Source: Mya arenaria
Taxonomy: Eukaryota > Mollusca > Bivalvia > Myida > Myidae
Direction of reading: 5' to 3'
DNA: 64,000 nt
NCBI RefSeq assembly: GCF_026914265.1
Contig: NC_069124.1
Coordinates: 18,889,648 to 18,953,647 of the forward strand
The notes under the pieces were generated by a model. That model ran no database searches. It was not told where the DNA came from and worked only from the letters and a program-made list of their open reading frames with translations. The translations under genes were made by a program, and so were the position numbers. Positions within the stretch are counted from its first letter, which is position 1; every line of letters starts with the position of its first letter. This document shows, one piece after another, positions 35,818-49,538 of the stretch.

Positions 35818-37213
35818 ATGTCTATTAGGTAAGTGTATTGTTACTTTAACAGGTACCACTCGAGAGCATTTTTCTTTAATGTTAATGTGTGATGAGAGGG
35901 ATAAACTAAAATATTATATATGTATAATATATATATGTATATTAAGGTTATTATAAACCACTGACTCAATAATAATAATATAATAATAATAATAATGTAT
36001 TCATCTATTTTCAGAACTCGACTATTCGAAGACTCTCCAGTGAGTGACGTCACATCCGGGTCACCGTGGGACGAGATCGCGGCTATGTTAACACCATGCC
36101 AGACGGTCAACGAGTCTTTGGACTCGGGAATTGGATCCAGCGCAGAACTATCGGTAGGCCGACATTACAATATGTGTTAAATTGAGTGAAGTAGCATTTA
36201 GTCGAAAGTCGCCACTTAACACTACTAAAAATAACAATCTACTCTCGTACTCTGTCAAAACAATATTCTATATGAGTTACCATGTTGTACAATGTCCCAT
36301 GTCTGTTTTTAGATCAAGCTGCCATCAAGAAGACGTCACAGAAGTATCCGATCAGGTGACGTCAAGAGAAGTTTGTTCTCTGGCAAGCGTCCAGCGGACA
36401 GCGAGGTGGACGACTCCCCGGCTGTGAAAAAGGTCAGAGGCGAAGATATCCAGACGATCGAGAAAGACATCATCCACGCAGTGGAACGTCTCGAAACGTG
36501 TGACCTGGTGGCCGACGGCTCACGAGACTACACGCTTCCAACAATCCCAGGCAAGCACAGCGACCTCAAATCCATCAGCACGGACACCATGGCAAATGTA
36601 CTGGCAGGCAGATACAACGACCGGCTGTCCAAGGTGACAGTCGTCGACTGCCGCTACCCGTACGAGTATGAGGGCGGCCACATCCAGGATGCTGTCAACC
36701 TCTACACCTAAAGACGCGGTCAACGAGCTCCTAAAAACGCCGGTGACGCCAGAGAAACGCCACGTGTTAATCTTCCACTGTGAATTCTCCTCCGAACGGG
36801 GACCTAAAATGTAGGTATTTAATTAATTACCACACTAAATCAGCGATATTCATTTGGTATTTCTAGTGTGTATTTCTTATAATGAACACAATGTGAATGT
36901 GGGTGATTATATTTTCATATTTATCTTCTTCAGGTACAGGTTCTTGAGATCGCAGGACCGCGCGCTGAACCAACACAACTACCCGGCGCTCAACTTCCCA
37001 GAAGTTTACCTCCTCCATGGCGGATACAAGGCATTCTACGAGACACAACAGAAATTGTGCACACCTGTCGGCTATATGCCCATGCTGCACGACGACCACG
37101 CAGCCGACCTACGTCACTTTCGGGTAAAGTCCAAGTCGTGGACGGCAGGAGACAAGCAAGTGACGAGTAGAAGATATCGTAGCAGAATCGCAAGATTACA
37201 CATTGATCTTTAA
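35818..37213 (+). pseudogene. cdc25: CDC25-family phosphatase, array copy 5, frame broken in exon 3
   Basis: Exons 35818-35828, 36015-36153, 36313-36810 and 36934-37213. Exon 3 is one base longer than in the intact copies: CTCTACACC (near 36708) has an extra C and an in-frame TAA follows at once. The product would stop after Tyr-Thr 182, before the HCEFSSER active site. Splice sites and all other exons are intact, so this is either a very recent lesion or a sequencing error. Confidence 0.8.
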
Positions 37214-37585
37214 ATCCCCGTAAACCGCGCATACTGACACATGTGATATCAGTGGTATTTAGTGCTACCAATACCGTGCTACATTGTAATTTATTTTATA
37301 TGGTTTGTTTTTGAATTTATACTATAATTATTGTATGTATTGTTAAGTTTGTTAATTTTGTTATTGCCATGTCAATATAATAAATTCAAAATAATGACCT
37401 GACTTCTTTTCGTTCCTTCAAAAAATAATGTGTTTACTTACGCAAAGAGCAAAAAAACTCAATAATCAATATATCAATCAATTCGTGTACCAATTAGTTT
37501 ATGAATGAATAAATGAACCAAGGCATCATTGATTAATCATTGACATTATGATGCGATTCATTCATTTACTCAATAAATCAGTTCT

Positions 37586-37950
37586 TGAGTGAGTGAGTGA
37601 GGTGAATGATTGAGTGAGTGTGGTGAATGATTGAGTGAGTGATTGAGTGAGGTGAGTGATTGATTGAGTGATTGAGGTGAATGATTGAGTGAGGTGATTG
37701 ATTGAGTGATTGAGTGATTGAGTGATTGAGTGATTGATTGAGTGATTGAGGTGAATGATTGAGTGAGGTGAGTGAGTGAGTGAGTGAGTGAGTGAGTGAG
37801 TGAGTGAGTGAGTGAGTGAGTGAGTGAGTGAGTGAGTGAGTGAGTGAGTGAGTGAGTGAGTGAGTGAGTGAGTGAGTGAGTGAGTGAGTGAGTGAGTGAG
37901 TGAGTGAGTGAGTGAGTGAGTGAGTGAGTGAGTGAGTGAGTGAGTGAGTG
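37586..37950. repeat. (GAGT)n minisatellite of unit 5
   Basis: A degenerate left part like that of unit 10, then one long pure GAGT block ending at GCACATGAG. Confidence 0.95.
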
Positions 37951-38658
37951 CACATGAGTATTTTTACATATAGTAAGGAAGTGATTTTCATTCGGCTCGA
38001 CGCCGTATATGTTGAACAAGTAGATCAATCATGTTATATTCTTTGAATTCAGTCCAATGCCTGCAGTTTGAAAGGCAAACTATGGTAAAACCCTCAGAGA
38101 TTAATATATTTTCTGTTTTAAAATAAGTTTGCTACATTTTGGTGTGATGTGGTAAGGATAAACAAAAAAACACATGTATCACTGAATATTCACTTCCGAA
38201 TTTGTGTAATTTGCTTTCTATAAGTGAGTTGGTTATCATCGTTGTCTCATAAGATAAATTATCGTTAAATGGACAAAAAACATTATTTTAAGATTGTTGT
38301 GTAATTTTGTAGTTTTTTGTAAAAAAATAATAATATGAAAGGAAACAAATTTCTTTGCAAGATAACGAATGATTAAGGTTAACTGCAGTTAGCGTGACGG
38401 TAATTATGTCTGGCTTTGAGTTGGTCGGACGTTGTTCACACGTTGCTCCTATCTCTCGGAACGGTGACAAGCTCGACTCCCAGCCAGAGGGACATAATTG
38501 CATGCTCGCTAATGGCCGGACACCAACCATGGCTGGATATATACACATCTATGAAGCGAAAAATATCATAACCATTCCTAACCATTACCGTGCATACAAA
38601 CCGTATTCTCAAATTATCTCTTCCAATAGCTGTGTAAAAACTAAAATTCATTCTAGAA

Positions 38659-40051
38659 ATGTCTATTAGGTAAGTGTATTGTTACTTTAACAGGTACCAC
38701 TCGAGAGCATTTTTCTTTAATGTTAATGTGTGATGAGAGGGATAAAACTAAAATATTATATATGTATAATATATATATGTATATTAAGGTTATTATAAAC
38801 CACTGACTCAATAATAATATTAATAATAATAATGTATTCATCTATTTTCAGAACTCGACTATTCGAAGACTCTCCAGTGAGTGACGTCACATCCGGGTCA
38901 CCGTGGGACGAGATCGCGGCTATGTTAACACCATGCCAGACGGTCAACGAGTCTTTGGACTCGGGAATTGGATCCAGCGCAGAACTATCGGTAGGCCGAC
39001 ATTACAATATGTGTTAAATTGAGTGAAGTAGCATTTAGTCGAAAGTCGCCACTTAACAATAATAAAAAAATAACAATCTACTCTCGTACTCTGTCAAAAC
39101 AATATTCTATATGAGTTACCATGTTGTACAATGTCCCATGTCTGTTTTTAGATCAAGCTGCCATCAAGAAGACGTCACAGAAGTATCCGATCAGGTGACG
39201 TCAAGAGAAGTTTGTTCTCTGGCAAGCGTCCAGCGGACAGCGAGGTGGACGACTCCCCGGCTGTGAAAAAGGTCAGAGGCGAAGATATCCAGACGATCGA
39301 GAAAGACATCATCCACGCAGTGGAACGTCTCGAAACGTGTGACCTGGTGGCCGACGGCTCACGAGACTACACGCTTCCAACAATCCCAGGCAAGCACAGC
39401 GACCTCAAATCCATCAGCACGGACACCATGGCAAATGTACTGGCAGGCAGATACAACGACCGGCTGTCCAAGGTGACAGTCGTCGACTGCCGCTACCCGT
39501 ACGAGTATGAGGGCGGCCACATCCAGGATGCTGTCAACCTCTACACTAAAGACGCGGTCAACGAGCTCCTAAAAACGCCGGTGACGCCAGAGAAACGCCA
39601 CGTGTTAATCTTCCACTGTGAATTCTCCTCCGAACGGGGACCTAAAATGTAGGTATTTAATTAATTACCACACTAAATCAGCGATATTCATTTGGTATTT
39701 CTAGTGTGTATTTCTTATAATGAACACAATGTGAATGTGGGTGATTATATTTTCATATTTATCTTCTTCAGGTACAGGTTCTTGAGATCGCAGGACCGCG
39801 CGCTGAACCAACACAACTACCCGGCGCTCAACTTCCCAGAAGTTTACCTCCTCCATGGCGGATACAAGGCATTCTACGAGACACAACAGAAATTGTGCAC
39901 ACCTGTCGGCTATATGCCCATGCTGCACGACGACCACGCAGCCGACCTACGTCACTTTCGGGTAAAGTCCAAGTCGTGGACGGCAGGAGACAAGCAAGTG
40001 ACGAGTAGAAGATATCGTAGCAGAATCGCAAGATTACACATTGATCTTTAA
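38659..40051 (+). CDS. cdc25: CDC25-family phosphatase, array copy 6
   Basis: Exons 38659-38669, 38852-38990, 39152-39648 and 39772-40051. Protein identical to copy 1. Confidence 0.88.
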
Positions 40052-40423
40052 ATCCCCGTAAACCGCGCATACTGACACATGTGATATCAGTGGTATTTAG
40101 TGCTACCAATACCGTGCTACATTGTAATTTATTTTATATGGTTTGTTTTTGAATTTATACTATAATTATTGTATGTATTGTTAAGTTTGTTAATTTTGTT
40201 ATTGCCATGTCAATATAATAAATTCAAAATAATGACCTGACTTCTTTTCGTTCCTTCAAAAAATAATGTGTTTACTTACGCAAAGAGCAAAAAAACTCAA
40301 TAATCAATATATCAATCAATTCGTGTACCAATTAGTTTATGAATGAATAAATGAACCAAGGCATCATTGATTAATCATTGACATTATGATGCGATTCATT
40401 CATTTACTCAATAAATCAGTTCT

Positions 40424-40878
40424 TGAGTGAGTGAGTGAGGTGAATGATTGAGTGAGTGTGGTGAATGATTGAGTGAGTGATTGAGTGAGGTGAGTGATTG
40501 ATTGAGTGATTGAGGTGAATGATTGAGTGAGGTGAGTGAGTGAGTGATTGAGTGATTGAGTGATTGATTGAGTGATTGAGGTGAATGATTGAGTGAGGTG
40601 AGTGAGTGAGTGAGTGAGTGAGTGAGTGAGTGAGTGAGTGAGTGAGTGAGTGAGTGAGTGAGTGAGTGAGTGAGTGAGTGAGTGAGTGAGTGAGTGATTG
40701 AGTGATTGAGTGATTGAGGTGAATGATTGAGTGAGGTGAGTGAGTGAGTGAGTGAGTGAGTGAGTGAGTGAGTGAGTGAGTGAGTGAGTGAGTGAGTGAG
40801 TGAGTGAGTGAGTGAGTGAGTGAGTGAGTGAGTGAGTGAGTGAGTGAGTGAGTGAGTGAGTGAGTGAGTGAGTGAGTG
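40424..40878. repeat. (GAGT)n minisatellite of unit 6
   Basis: Two pure GAGT blocks with an interior degenerate spacer. The layout is like that of unit 4. Confidence 0.95.
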
Positions 40879-41578
40879 CACATGAGTATTTTTACATATA
40901 GTAAGGAAGTGATTTTCATTCGGCTCGACGCCGTATATGTTGAACAAGTAGATCAATCATGTTATATTCTTTGAATTCAGTCCAATGCCTGCAGTTTGAA
41001 AGGCAAACTATGGTAAAACCCTCAGAGATTAATATATTTTCTGTTTTAAAATAAGTTTGCTACATTTTGGTGTGATGTGGTAAGGATAAACAAAAAAACA
41101 CATGTATCACTGTAATATTCACTTCCGAATTTGCTTTCTATAAGTGAGTTGGTTATCATCGTTGTCTCATAAGATAAATTATCGTTAAATGGACAAAAAA
41201 CATTATTTTAAGATTGTTGTGTAATTTTGTAGTTTTTTGTAAAAAAATAATAATATGAAAGGAAACAAATTTCTTTGCAAGATAACGAATGATTAAGGTT
41301 AACTGCAGTTAGCGTGACGGTAATTATGTCTGGCTTTGAGTTGGTCGGACGTTGTTCACACGTTGCTCCTATCTCTCGGAACGGTGACAAGCTCGACTCC
41401 CAGCCAGAGGGACATAATTGCATGCTCGCTAATGGCCGGACACCAACCATGGCTGGATATATACACATCTATGAAGCGAAAAATATCATAACCATTCCTA
41501 ACCATTACCGTGCATACAAACCGTATTCTCAAATTAGCTCTTCCAATAGCTGTGTAAAAACTAAAAATCATTCTAGAA

Positions 41579-41729
41579 ATGTCTATTAGGTAAGTGTATT
41601 GTTACTTTAACAGGTACCACTCGAGAGCATTTTTCTTTAATGTTAATGTGTGATGAGAGGGATTAAACTAAAATATTATATATGTATAATATATATATGT
41701 ATATTAAGGTTATTATAAACCACTGACTC

Positions 41730-41769
<40 letters not shown>

Positions 41770-42983
41770 TATTCATCTATTTTCAGAACTCGACTATTCG
41801 AAGACTCTCCAGTGAGTGACGTCACATCCGGGTCACCGTGGGACGAGATCGCGGCTATGTTAACACCATGCCAGACGGTCAACGAGTCTTTGGACTCGGG
41901 AATTGGATCCAGCGCAGAACTATCGGTAGGCCGACATTACAATATGTGTTAAATTGAGTGAAGTAGCATTTAGTCGAAAGTCGCCACTTAAACACACGAA
42001 AATAACAATCTACTCTCGTACTCTGTCAAAACAATATTCTATATGAGTTACCATGTTGTACAATGTCCCATGTCTGTTTTTAGATCAAGCTGCCATCAAG
42101 AAGACGTCACAGAAGTATCAGATCAGGTGACGTCAAGAGAAGTTTGTTCTCTGGCAAGCGTCCAGCGGACAGCGAGGTGGACGACTCCCCGGCTGTGAAA
42201 AAGGTCAGAGGCGAAGATATCCAGACGATCGAGAAAGACATCATCCACGCAGTGGAACGTCTCGAAACGTGTGACCTGGTGGCCGACGGCTCACGAGACT
42301 ACACGCTTCCAACAATCCCAGGCAAGCACAGCGACCTCAAATCCATCAGCACGGACACCATGGCAAATGTACTGGCAGGCAGATACAACGACCGGCTGTC
42401 CAAGGTGACAGTCGTCGACTGCCGCTACCCGTACGAGTATGAGGGCGGCCACATCCAGGATGCTGTCAACCTCTACACTAAAGACGCGGTCAACGAGCTC
42501 CTAAAAACGCCGGTGACGCCAGAGAAACGCCACGTGTTAATCTTCCACTGTGAATTCTCCTCCGAACGGGGACCTAAAATGTAGGTATTTAATTAATTAC
42601 TACACTAAATCAGCGATATTCATTTGGTATTTCTAGTGTGTATTTCTTATAATGAACACAATGTGAATGTGGGTGATTATATTTTCATATGTATCTTCTT
42701 CAGGTACAGGTTCTTGAGATCGCAGGACCGCGCGCTGAACCAACACAACTACCCGGCGCTCAACTTCCCAGAAGTTTACCTCCTCCATGGCGGATACAAT
42801 GCATTCTACGAGACACAACAGAAATTGTGCACACCTGTCGGCTATATGCCCATGCTGCACGACGACCACGCAGCCGACCTACGTCACTTTCGGGTAAAGT
42901 CCAAGTCGTGGACGGCAGGAGACAAGCAAGTGACGAGTAGAAGATATCGTAGCAGAATCGCAAGATTACACATTGATCTTTAA
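41579..42983 (+). CDS. cdc25: CDC25-family phosphatase, array copy 7
   Basis: Exons 41579-41589, 41787-41925, 42084-42580 and 42704-42983. One replacement, Lys248Asn, within the GGYKAF motif conserved in CDC25 enzymes, which might alter activity. Intron 1 is longer (197 bp) through extra AAT triplets. Intron 2 has the ACACACGAAAATAAC variant related to copies 8, 13 and 14. Confidence 0.86.
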
Positions 42984-43346
42984 ATCCCCGTAAACCGCGC
43001 ATACTGACACATGTGATATCAGTGGTATTTAGTGCTACCAATACCGTGCTACATTGTAATTTATTTTATATGGTTTGTTTTTGAATTTATACTATAATTA
43101 TTGTATGTATTGTTAAGTTTGTTATTGCCATGTCAATATAATAAATTCAAAATAATGACCTGACTTCTTTTCGTTCCTTCAAAAAATAATGTGTTTGCTT
43201 ACGCAAAGAGCAAAAAAACTCAATAATCAATATATCAATCAATTCGTGTACCAATTAGTTTATGAATGAATAAATGAACCAAGGCATCATTGATTAATCA
43301 TTGACATTATGATGCGATTCATTCATTTACTCAATAAATCAGTTCT

Positions 43347-43664
43347 TGAGTGAGTGAGTGAGGTGAATGATTGAGTGAGTGTGGTGAATGATTGAGTGAG
43401 TGAGGTGAGTGATTGATTGAGTGATTGAGGTGAATGATTGAGTGATTGAGGTGAATGATTGAGTGAGGTGATTGATTGAGTGATTGAGGTGAATGATTGA
43501 GTGAGGTGATTGAGTGAGTGAGTGAGTGAGTGAGTGAGTGAGTGAGTGAGTGAGTGAGTGAGTGAGTGAGTGAGTGAGTGAGTGAGTGAGTGAGTGAGTG
43601 AGTGAGTGAGTGAGTGAGTGAGTGAGTGAGTGAGTGAGTGAGTGAGTGAGTGAGTGAGTGAGTG
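43347..43664. repeat. (GAGT)n minisatellite of unit 7
   Basis: The degenerate left part matches unit 8 nearly base for base. One pure GAGT block follows. Confidence 0.95.
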
Positions 43665-44372
43665 CACATGAGTATTTTTACATATAGTAAGGAAGTGATT
43701 TTCATTCGGCTCGACGCCGTATATGTTGAACAAGTAGATCAATCATGTTATATTCTTTGAATTCAGTCCAATGCCTGCAGTTTGAAAGGCAAACTATGGT
43801 AAAACCCTCAGAGATTAATATATTTTCTGTTTTAAAATAAGTTTGCTACATTTTGGTGTGATGTGGTAAGGATAAACAAAAAAACACATGTATCACTGAA
43901 TATTCACTTCCGAATTTGTGTAATTTGCTTTCTATAAGTGAGTTGGTTATCATCGTTGTCTCATAAGATAAATTATCGTTAAATGGACAAAAAACATTAT
44001 TTTAAGATTGTTGTGTAATTTTGTAGTTTTTTGTAAAAAAATAATAATATGAAAGGAAACAAATTTCTTTGCAAGATAACGAATGATTAAGGTTAACTGC
44101 AGTTAGCGTGACGGTAATTATGTCTGGCTTTGAGTTGGTCGGACGTTGTTCACACGTTGCTCCTATCTCTCGGAACGGTGACAAGCTCGACTCCCAGCCA
44201 GAGGGGCATAATTGCATGCTCGCTAATGGCCGGACACCAACCATGGCTGGATATATACACATCTATGAAGCGAAAAATATCATAACCATTCCTAACCATT
44301 ACCGTGCATACAAACCGTATTCTCAAATTAGCTCTTCCAATAGCTGTGTAAAAACTAAAATTCATTCTAGAA

Positions 44373-45762
44373 ATGTCTATTAGGTAAGTGTATTGTTACT
44401 TTAACAGGTACCACTCGAGAGCATTTTTCTTTAATGTTAATGTGTGATGAGAGGGATAAAACTAAAATATTATATATGTATAATATATATATGTATATTA
44501 AGGTTATTATAAACCACTGACTCAATAATAATATTAATAATAATAATGTATTCATCTATTTTCAGAACTCGACTATTCGAAGACTCTCCAGTGAGTGACG
44601 TCACATCCGGGTCACCGTGGGACGAGATCGCGGCTATGTTAACACCATGCCAGACGGTCAACGAGTCTTTGGACTCGGGAATTGGATCCAGCGCAGAACT
44701 ATCGGTAGGCCGACATTACAATATGTGTTAAATTGAGTGAAGTAGCATTTAGTCGAAAGTCGCCACTTATACACACGAAAATAACAATCTACTCTCGTAC
44801 TCTGTCAAAACAATATTCTATATGAGTTACCATGTTGTACAATGTCCCATGTCTGTTTTTAGATCAAGCTGCCATCAAGAAGACGTCACAGAAGTATCAG
44901 ATCAGGTGACGTCAAGAGAAGTTTGTTCTCTGGCAAGCGTCCAGCGGACAGCGAGGTGGACGACTCCCCGGCTGTGAAAAAGGTCAGAGGCGAAGATATC
45001 CAGACGATCGAGAAAGACATCATCCACGCAGTGGAACGTCTCGAAACGTGTGACCTGGTGGCCGACGGCTCACGAGACTACACGCTTCCAACAATCCCAG
45101 GCAAGCACAGCGACCTCAAATCCATCAGCACGGACACCATGGCAAATGTACTGGCAGGCAGATACAACGACCGGCTGTCCAAGGTGACAGTCGTCGACTG
45201 CCGCTACCCGTACGAGTATGAGGGCGGCCACATCCAGGATGCTGTCAACCTCTACACTAAAGACGCGGTCAACGAGCTCCTAAAAACGCCGGTGACGCCA
45301 GAGAAACGCCACGTGTTAATCTTCCACTGTGAATTCTCCTCCGAACGGGGACCTAAAATGTAGGTATTTAATTAATTACCACACTAAATCAGCGATATTC
45401 ATTTGGTATTTCTAGTGTGTATTTCTTATAATGAACACAATGTGAATGTGGGTGATTATATTTTCATATGTATCTTCTTCAGGTACAGGTTCTTGAGATC
45501 GCAGGACCGCGCGCTGAACCAACACAACTACCCGGCGCTCAACTTCCCAGAAGTTTACCTCCTCCATGGCGGATACAAGGCATTCTACGAGACACAACAG
45601 AAATTGTGCACACCTGTCGGCTATATGCCCATGCTGCACGACGACCACGCAGCCGACCTACGTCACTTTCGGGTAAAGTCCAAGTCGTGGACGGCAGGAG
45701 ACAAGCAAGTGAAGAGTAGAAGATATCGTAGCAGAATCGCAAGATTACACATTGATCTTTAA
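44373..45762 (+). CDS. cdc25: CDC25-family phosphatase, array copy 8
   Basis: Exons 44373-44383, 44566-44704, 44863-45359 and 45483-45762. One replacement, Thr293Lys, shared with copy 3. It shares with copy 7 the AATTAGCTCTTCC upstream variant and the CATATGTATC intron 3 variant (the latter also in copy 1). Confidence 0.87.
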
Positions 45763-46134
45763 ATCCCCGTAAACCGCGCATACTGACACATGTGATATCA
45801 GTGGTATTTAGTGCTACCAATACCGTGCTACATTGTAATTTATTTCATATGGTTTGTTTTTGAATTTATACTATAATTATTGTATGTATTGTTAAGTTTG
45901 TTAATTTTGTTATTGCCATGTCAATATAATAAATTCAAAATAATGACCTGACTTCTTTTCGTTCCTTCAAAAAATAATGTGTTTACTTACGCAAAGAGCA
46001 AAAAAACTCAATAATCAATATATCAATCAATTCGTGTACCAATTAGTTTATGAATGAATAAATGAACCAAGGCATCATTGATTAATCATTGACATTATGA
46101 TGCGATTCATTCATTTACTCAATAAATCAGTTCT

Positions 46135-46420
46135 TGAGTGAGTGAGTGAGGTGAATGATTGAGTGAGTGTGGTGAATGATTGAGTGAGTGAGGTGAGTGA
46201 TTGATTGAGTGATTGAGGTGAATGATTGAGTGATTGAGGTGAATGATTGAGTGAGGTGATTGATTGAGTGATTGAGGTGAATGATTGAGTGAGGTGATTG
46301 AGTGAGTGAGTGAGTGAGTGAGTGAGTGAGTGAGTGAGTGAGTGAGTGAGTGAGTGAGTGAGTGAGTGAGTGAGTGAGTGAGTGAGTGAGTGAGTGAGTG
46401 AGTGAGTGAGTGAGTGAGTG
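46135..46420. repeat. (GAGT)n minisatellite of unit 8, joined directly to a truncated unit 9
   Basis: The tract ends at 46420. Where all other units continue GCACATGAG, this one continues CTCCTATCTC, sequence normally found inside the upstream frame of the next gene. Confidence 0.95.
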
Positions 46421-46633
46421 CTCCTATCTCTCGGAACGTTGACAAGCTCGACTCCCAGCCAGAGGGACATAATTGCATGCTCGCTAATGGCCGGACACCA
46501 ACCATGGCTGGATATATACACATCTATGAAGCGAAAAATATCATAACCATTCCTAACCATTACCGTGCATACAAACCGTATTCTCAAATTATCTCTTCCA
46601 ATAGCTGTGTAAAAACTAAAATTCATTCTAGAA

Positions 46634-48026
46634 ATGTCTATTAGGTAAGTGTATTGTTACTTTAACAGGTACCACTCGAGAGCATTTTTCTTTAATGTTA
46701 ATGTGTGATGAGAGGGATAAAACTAAAATATTATATATGTATAATATATATATGTATATTAAGGTTATTATAAACCACTGACTCAATAATAATATTAATA
46801 ATAATAATGTATTCATCTATTTTCAGAACTCGACTATTCGAAGACTCTCCAGTGAGTGACGTCACATCCGGGTCACCGTGGGACGAGATCGCGGCTATGT
46901 TAACACCATGCCAGACGGTCAACGAGTCTTTGGACTCGGGAATTGGATCCAGCGCAGAACTATCGGTAGGCCGACATTACAATATGTGTTAAATTGAGTG
47001 AAGTAGCATTTAGTCGAAAGTCGCCACTTAACAATAATAAAAAAATAACAATCTACTCTCGTACTCTGTCAAAACAATATTCTATATGAGTTACCATGTT
47101 GTACAATGTCCCATGTCTGTTTTTAGATCAAGCTGCCATCAAGAAGACGTCACAGAAGTATCCGATCAGGTGACGTCAAGAGAAGTTTGTTCTCTGGCAA
47201 GCGTCCAGCGGACAGCGAGGTGGACGACTCCCCGGCTGTGAAAAAGGTCAGAGGCGAAGATATCCAGACGATCGAGAAAGACATCATCCACGCAGTGGAA
47301 CGTCTCGAAACGTGTGACCTGGTGGCCGACGGCTCACGAGACTACACGCTTCCAACAATCCCAGGCAAGCACAGCGACCTCAAATCCATCAGCACGGACA
47401 CCATGGCAAATGTACTGGCAGGCAGATACAACGACCGGCTGTCCAAGGTGACAGTCGTCGACTGCCGCTACCCGTACGAGTATGAGGGCGGCCACATCCA
47501 GGATGCTGTCAACCTCTACACTAAAGACGCGGTCAACGAGCTCCTAAAAACGCCGGTGACGCCAGAGAAACGCCACGTGTTAATCTTCCACTGTGAATTC
47601 TCCTCCGAACGGGGACCTAAAATGTAGGTATTTAATTAATTACCACACTAAATCAGCGATATTCATTTGGTATTTCTAGTGTGTATTTCTTATAATGAAC
47701 ACAATGTGAATGTGGGTGATTATATTTTCATATTTATCTTCTTCAGGTACAGGTTCTTGAGATCGCAGGACCGCGCGCTGAACCAACACAACTACCCGGC
47801 GCTCAACTTCCCAGAAGTTTACCTCCTCCATGGCGGATACAAGGCATTCTACGAGACACAACAGAAATTGTGCACACCTGTCGGCTATATGCCCATGCTG
47901 CACGACGACCACGCAGCCGACCTACGTCACTTTCGGGTAAAGTCCAAGTCGTGGACGGCAGGAGACAAGCAAGTGACGAGTAGAAGATATCGTAGCAGAA
48001 TCGCAAGATTACACATTGATCTTTAA
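46634..48026 (+). CDS. cdc25: CDC25-family phosphatase, array copy 9, upstream region deleted
   Basis: Exons 46634-46644, 46827-46965, 47127-47623 and 47747-48026. The coding sequence is intact and the protein equals copy 1. Only 213 bp separate the GAGT tract from the ATG. About 500 bp present in other units (the linker after GAGT plus the first ~400 bp of the unit) are missing. If the promoter lies there, this copy would be silent or driven from elsewhere. Confidence 0.83.
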
Positions 48027-48398
48027 ATCCCCGTAAACCGCGCATACTGACACATGTGATATCAGTGGTATTTAGTGCTACCAATACCGTGCTACATTGT
48101 AATTTATTTTATATGGTTTGTTTTTGAATTTATACTATAATTATTGTATGTATTGTTAAGTTTGTTAATTTTGTTATTGCCATGTCAATATAATAAATTC
48201 AAAATAATGACCTGACTTCTTTTCGTTCCTTCAAAAAATAATGTGTTTACTTAAGCAAAGAGCAAAAAAACTCAATAATCAATATATCAATCAATTCGTG
48301 TACCAATTAGTTTATGAATGAATAAATGAACCAAGGCATCATTGATTAATCATTGACATTATGATGCGATTCATTCATTTACTCAATAAATCAGTTCT

Positions 48399-48840
48399 TG
48401 AGTGAGTGAGTGAGGTGAATGATTGAGTGAGTGTGGTGAATGATTGAGTGAGTGATTGAGTGAGGTGAGTGATTGATTGAGTGATTGAGGTGAATGATTG
48501 AGTGAGGTGATTGATTGAGTGATTGAGTGAGTGAGTGAGTGAGTGAGTGAGTGAGTGAGTGATTGATTGAGTGATTGAGGTGAATGATTGAGTGATTGAG
48601 GTGAATGATTGAGTGAGGTGATTGAGTGAGTGAGTGAGTGAGTGAGTGAGTGAGTGAGTGAGTGAGTGAGTGAGTGAGTGAGTGAGTGAGTGAGTGAGTG
48701 AGTGATTGAGTGAGTGAGTGAGTGAGTGAGTGAGTGAGTGAGTGAGTGAGTGAGTGAGTGAGTGAGTGAGTGAGTGAGTGAGTGAGTGAGTGAGTGAGTG
48801 AGTGAGTGATTGAGTGAGTGAGTGATTGAGTGAGTGAGTG
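48399..48840. repeat. (GAGT)n minisatellite of unit 9
   Basis: Long and mosaic, with several GATTGAG interruptions. The spacer before it has the CTTAAGCAAAG variant of unit 3. Confidence 0.95.
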
Positions 48841-49538
48841 CACATGAGTATTTTTACATATAGTAAGGAAGTGATTTTCATTCGGCTCGACGCCGTATAT
48901 GTTGAACAAGTAGATCAATCATGTTATATTCATTGAATTCAGTCCAATGCCTGCAGTTTGAAAGGCAAACTATGGTTAAACCCTCAGAGATTAATATATT
49001 TTCTGTTTTAAAATAAGTTTGCTACATTTTGGTGTGATGTTGTAAGGATAAACAAAAAAACACATGTATCACTGAATATTCACTTCCGAATTTGTGTAAC
49101 TTGCTTTCTATAAGTGAGTTGGTTATCATCGTTGTCTCATAAGATAAATTATCGTTAAATGGACAAAAAACATTATTTTAAGATTGTTGTGTAATTTTGT
49201 AAAAAAATAATAATATGAAAGGAAACAAATTTCTTTGCAAGATAACGAATGATTAAGGTTAACTGCAGTTAGCGTGACGGTAATTATGTCTGGCTTTGAG
49301 TTGGTCGGACGTTGTTCACACGTTGCTCCTATCTCTCGGAACGGTGACAAGCTCGACTCCCAGCCAGAGGGACATAATTGCATGCTCGCTAATGGCCGGA
49401 CACCAACCATGGCTGGATATATACACATCTATGAAGCGAAAAATATCATAACCATTCCTAACCATTACCGTGCATACAAACCGTATTCTCAAATTATCTC
49501 TTCCAATAGCTGTGTAAAAACTAAAATTCATTCTAGAA

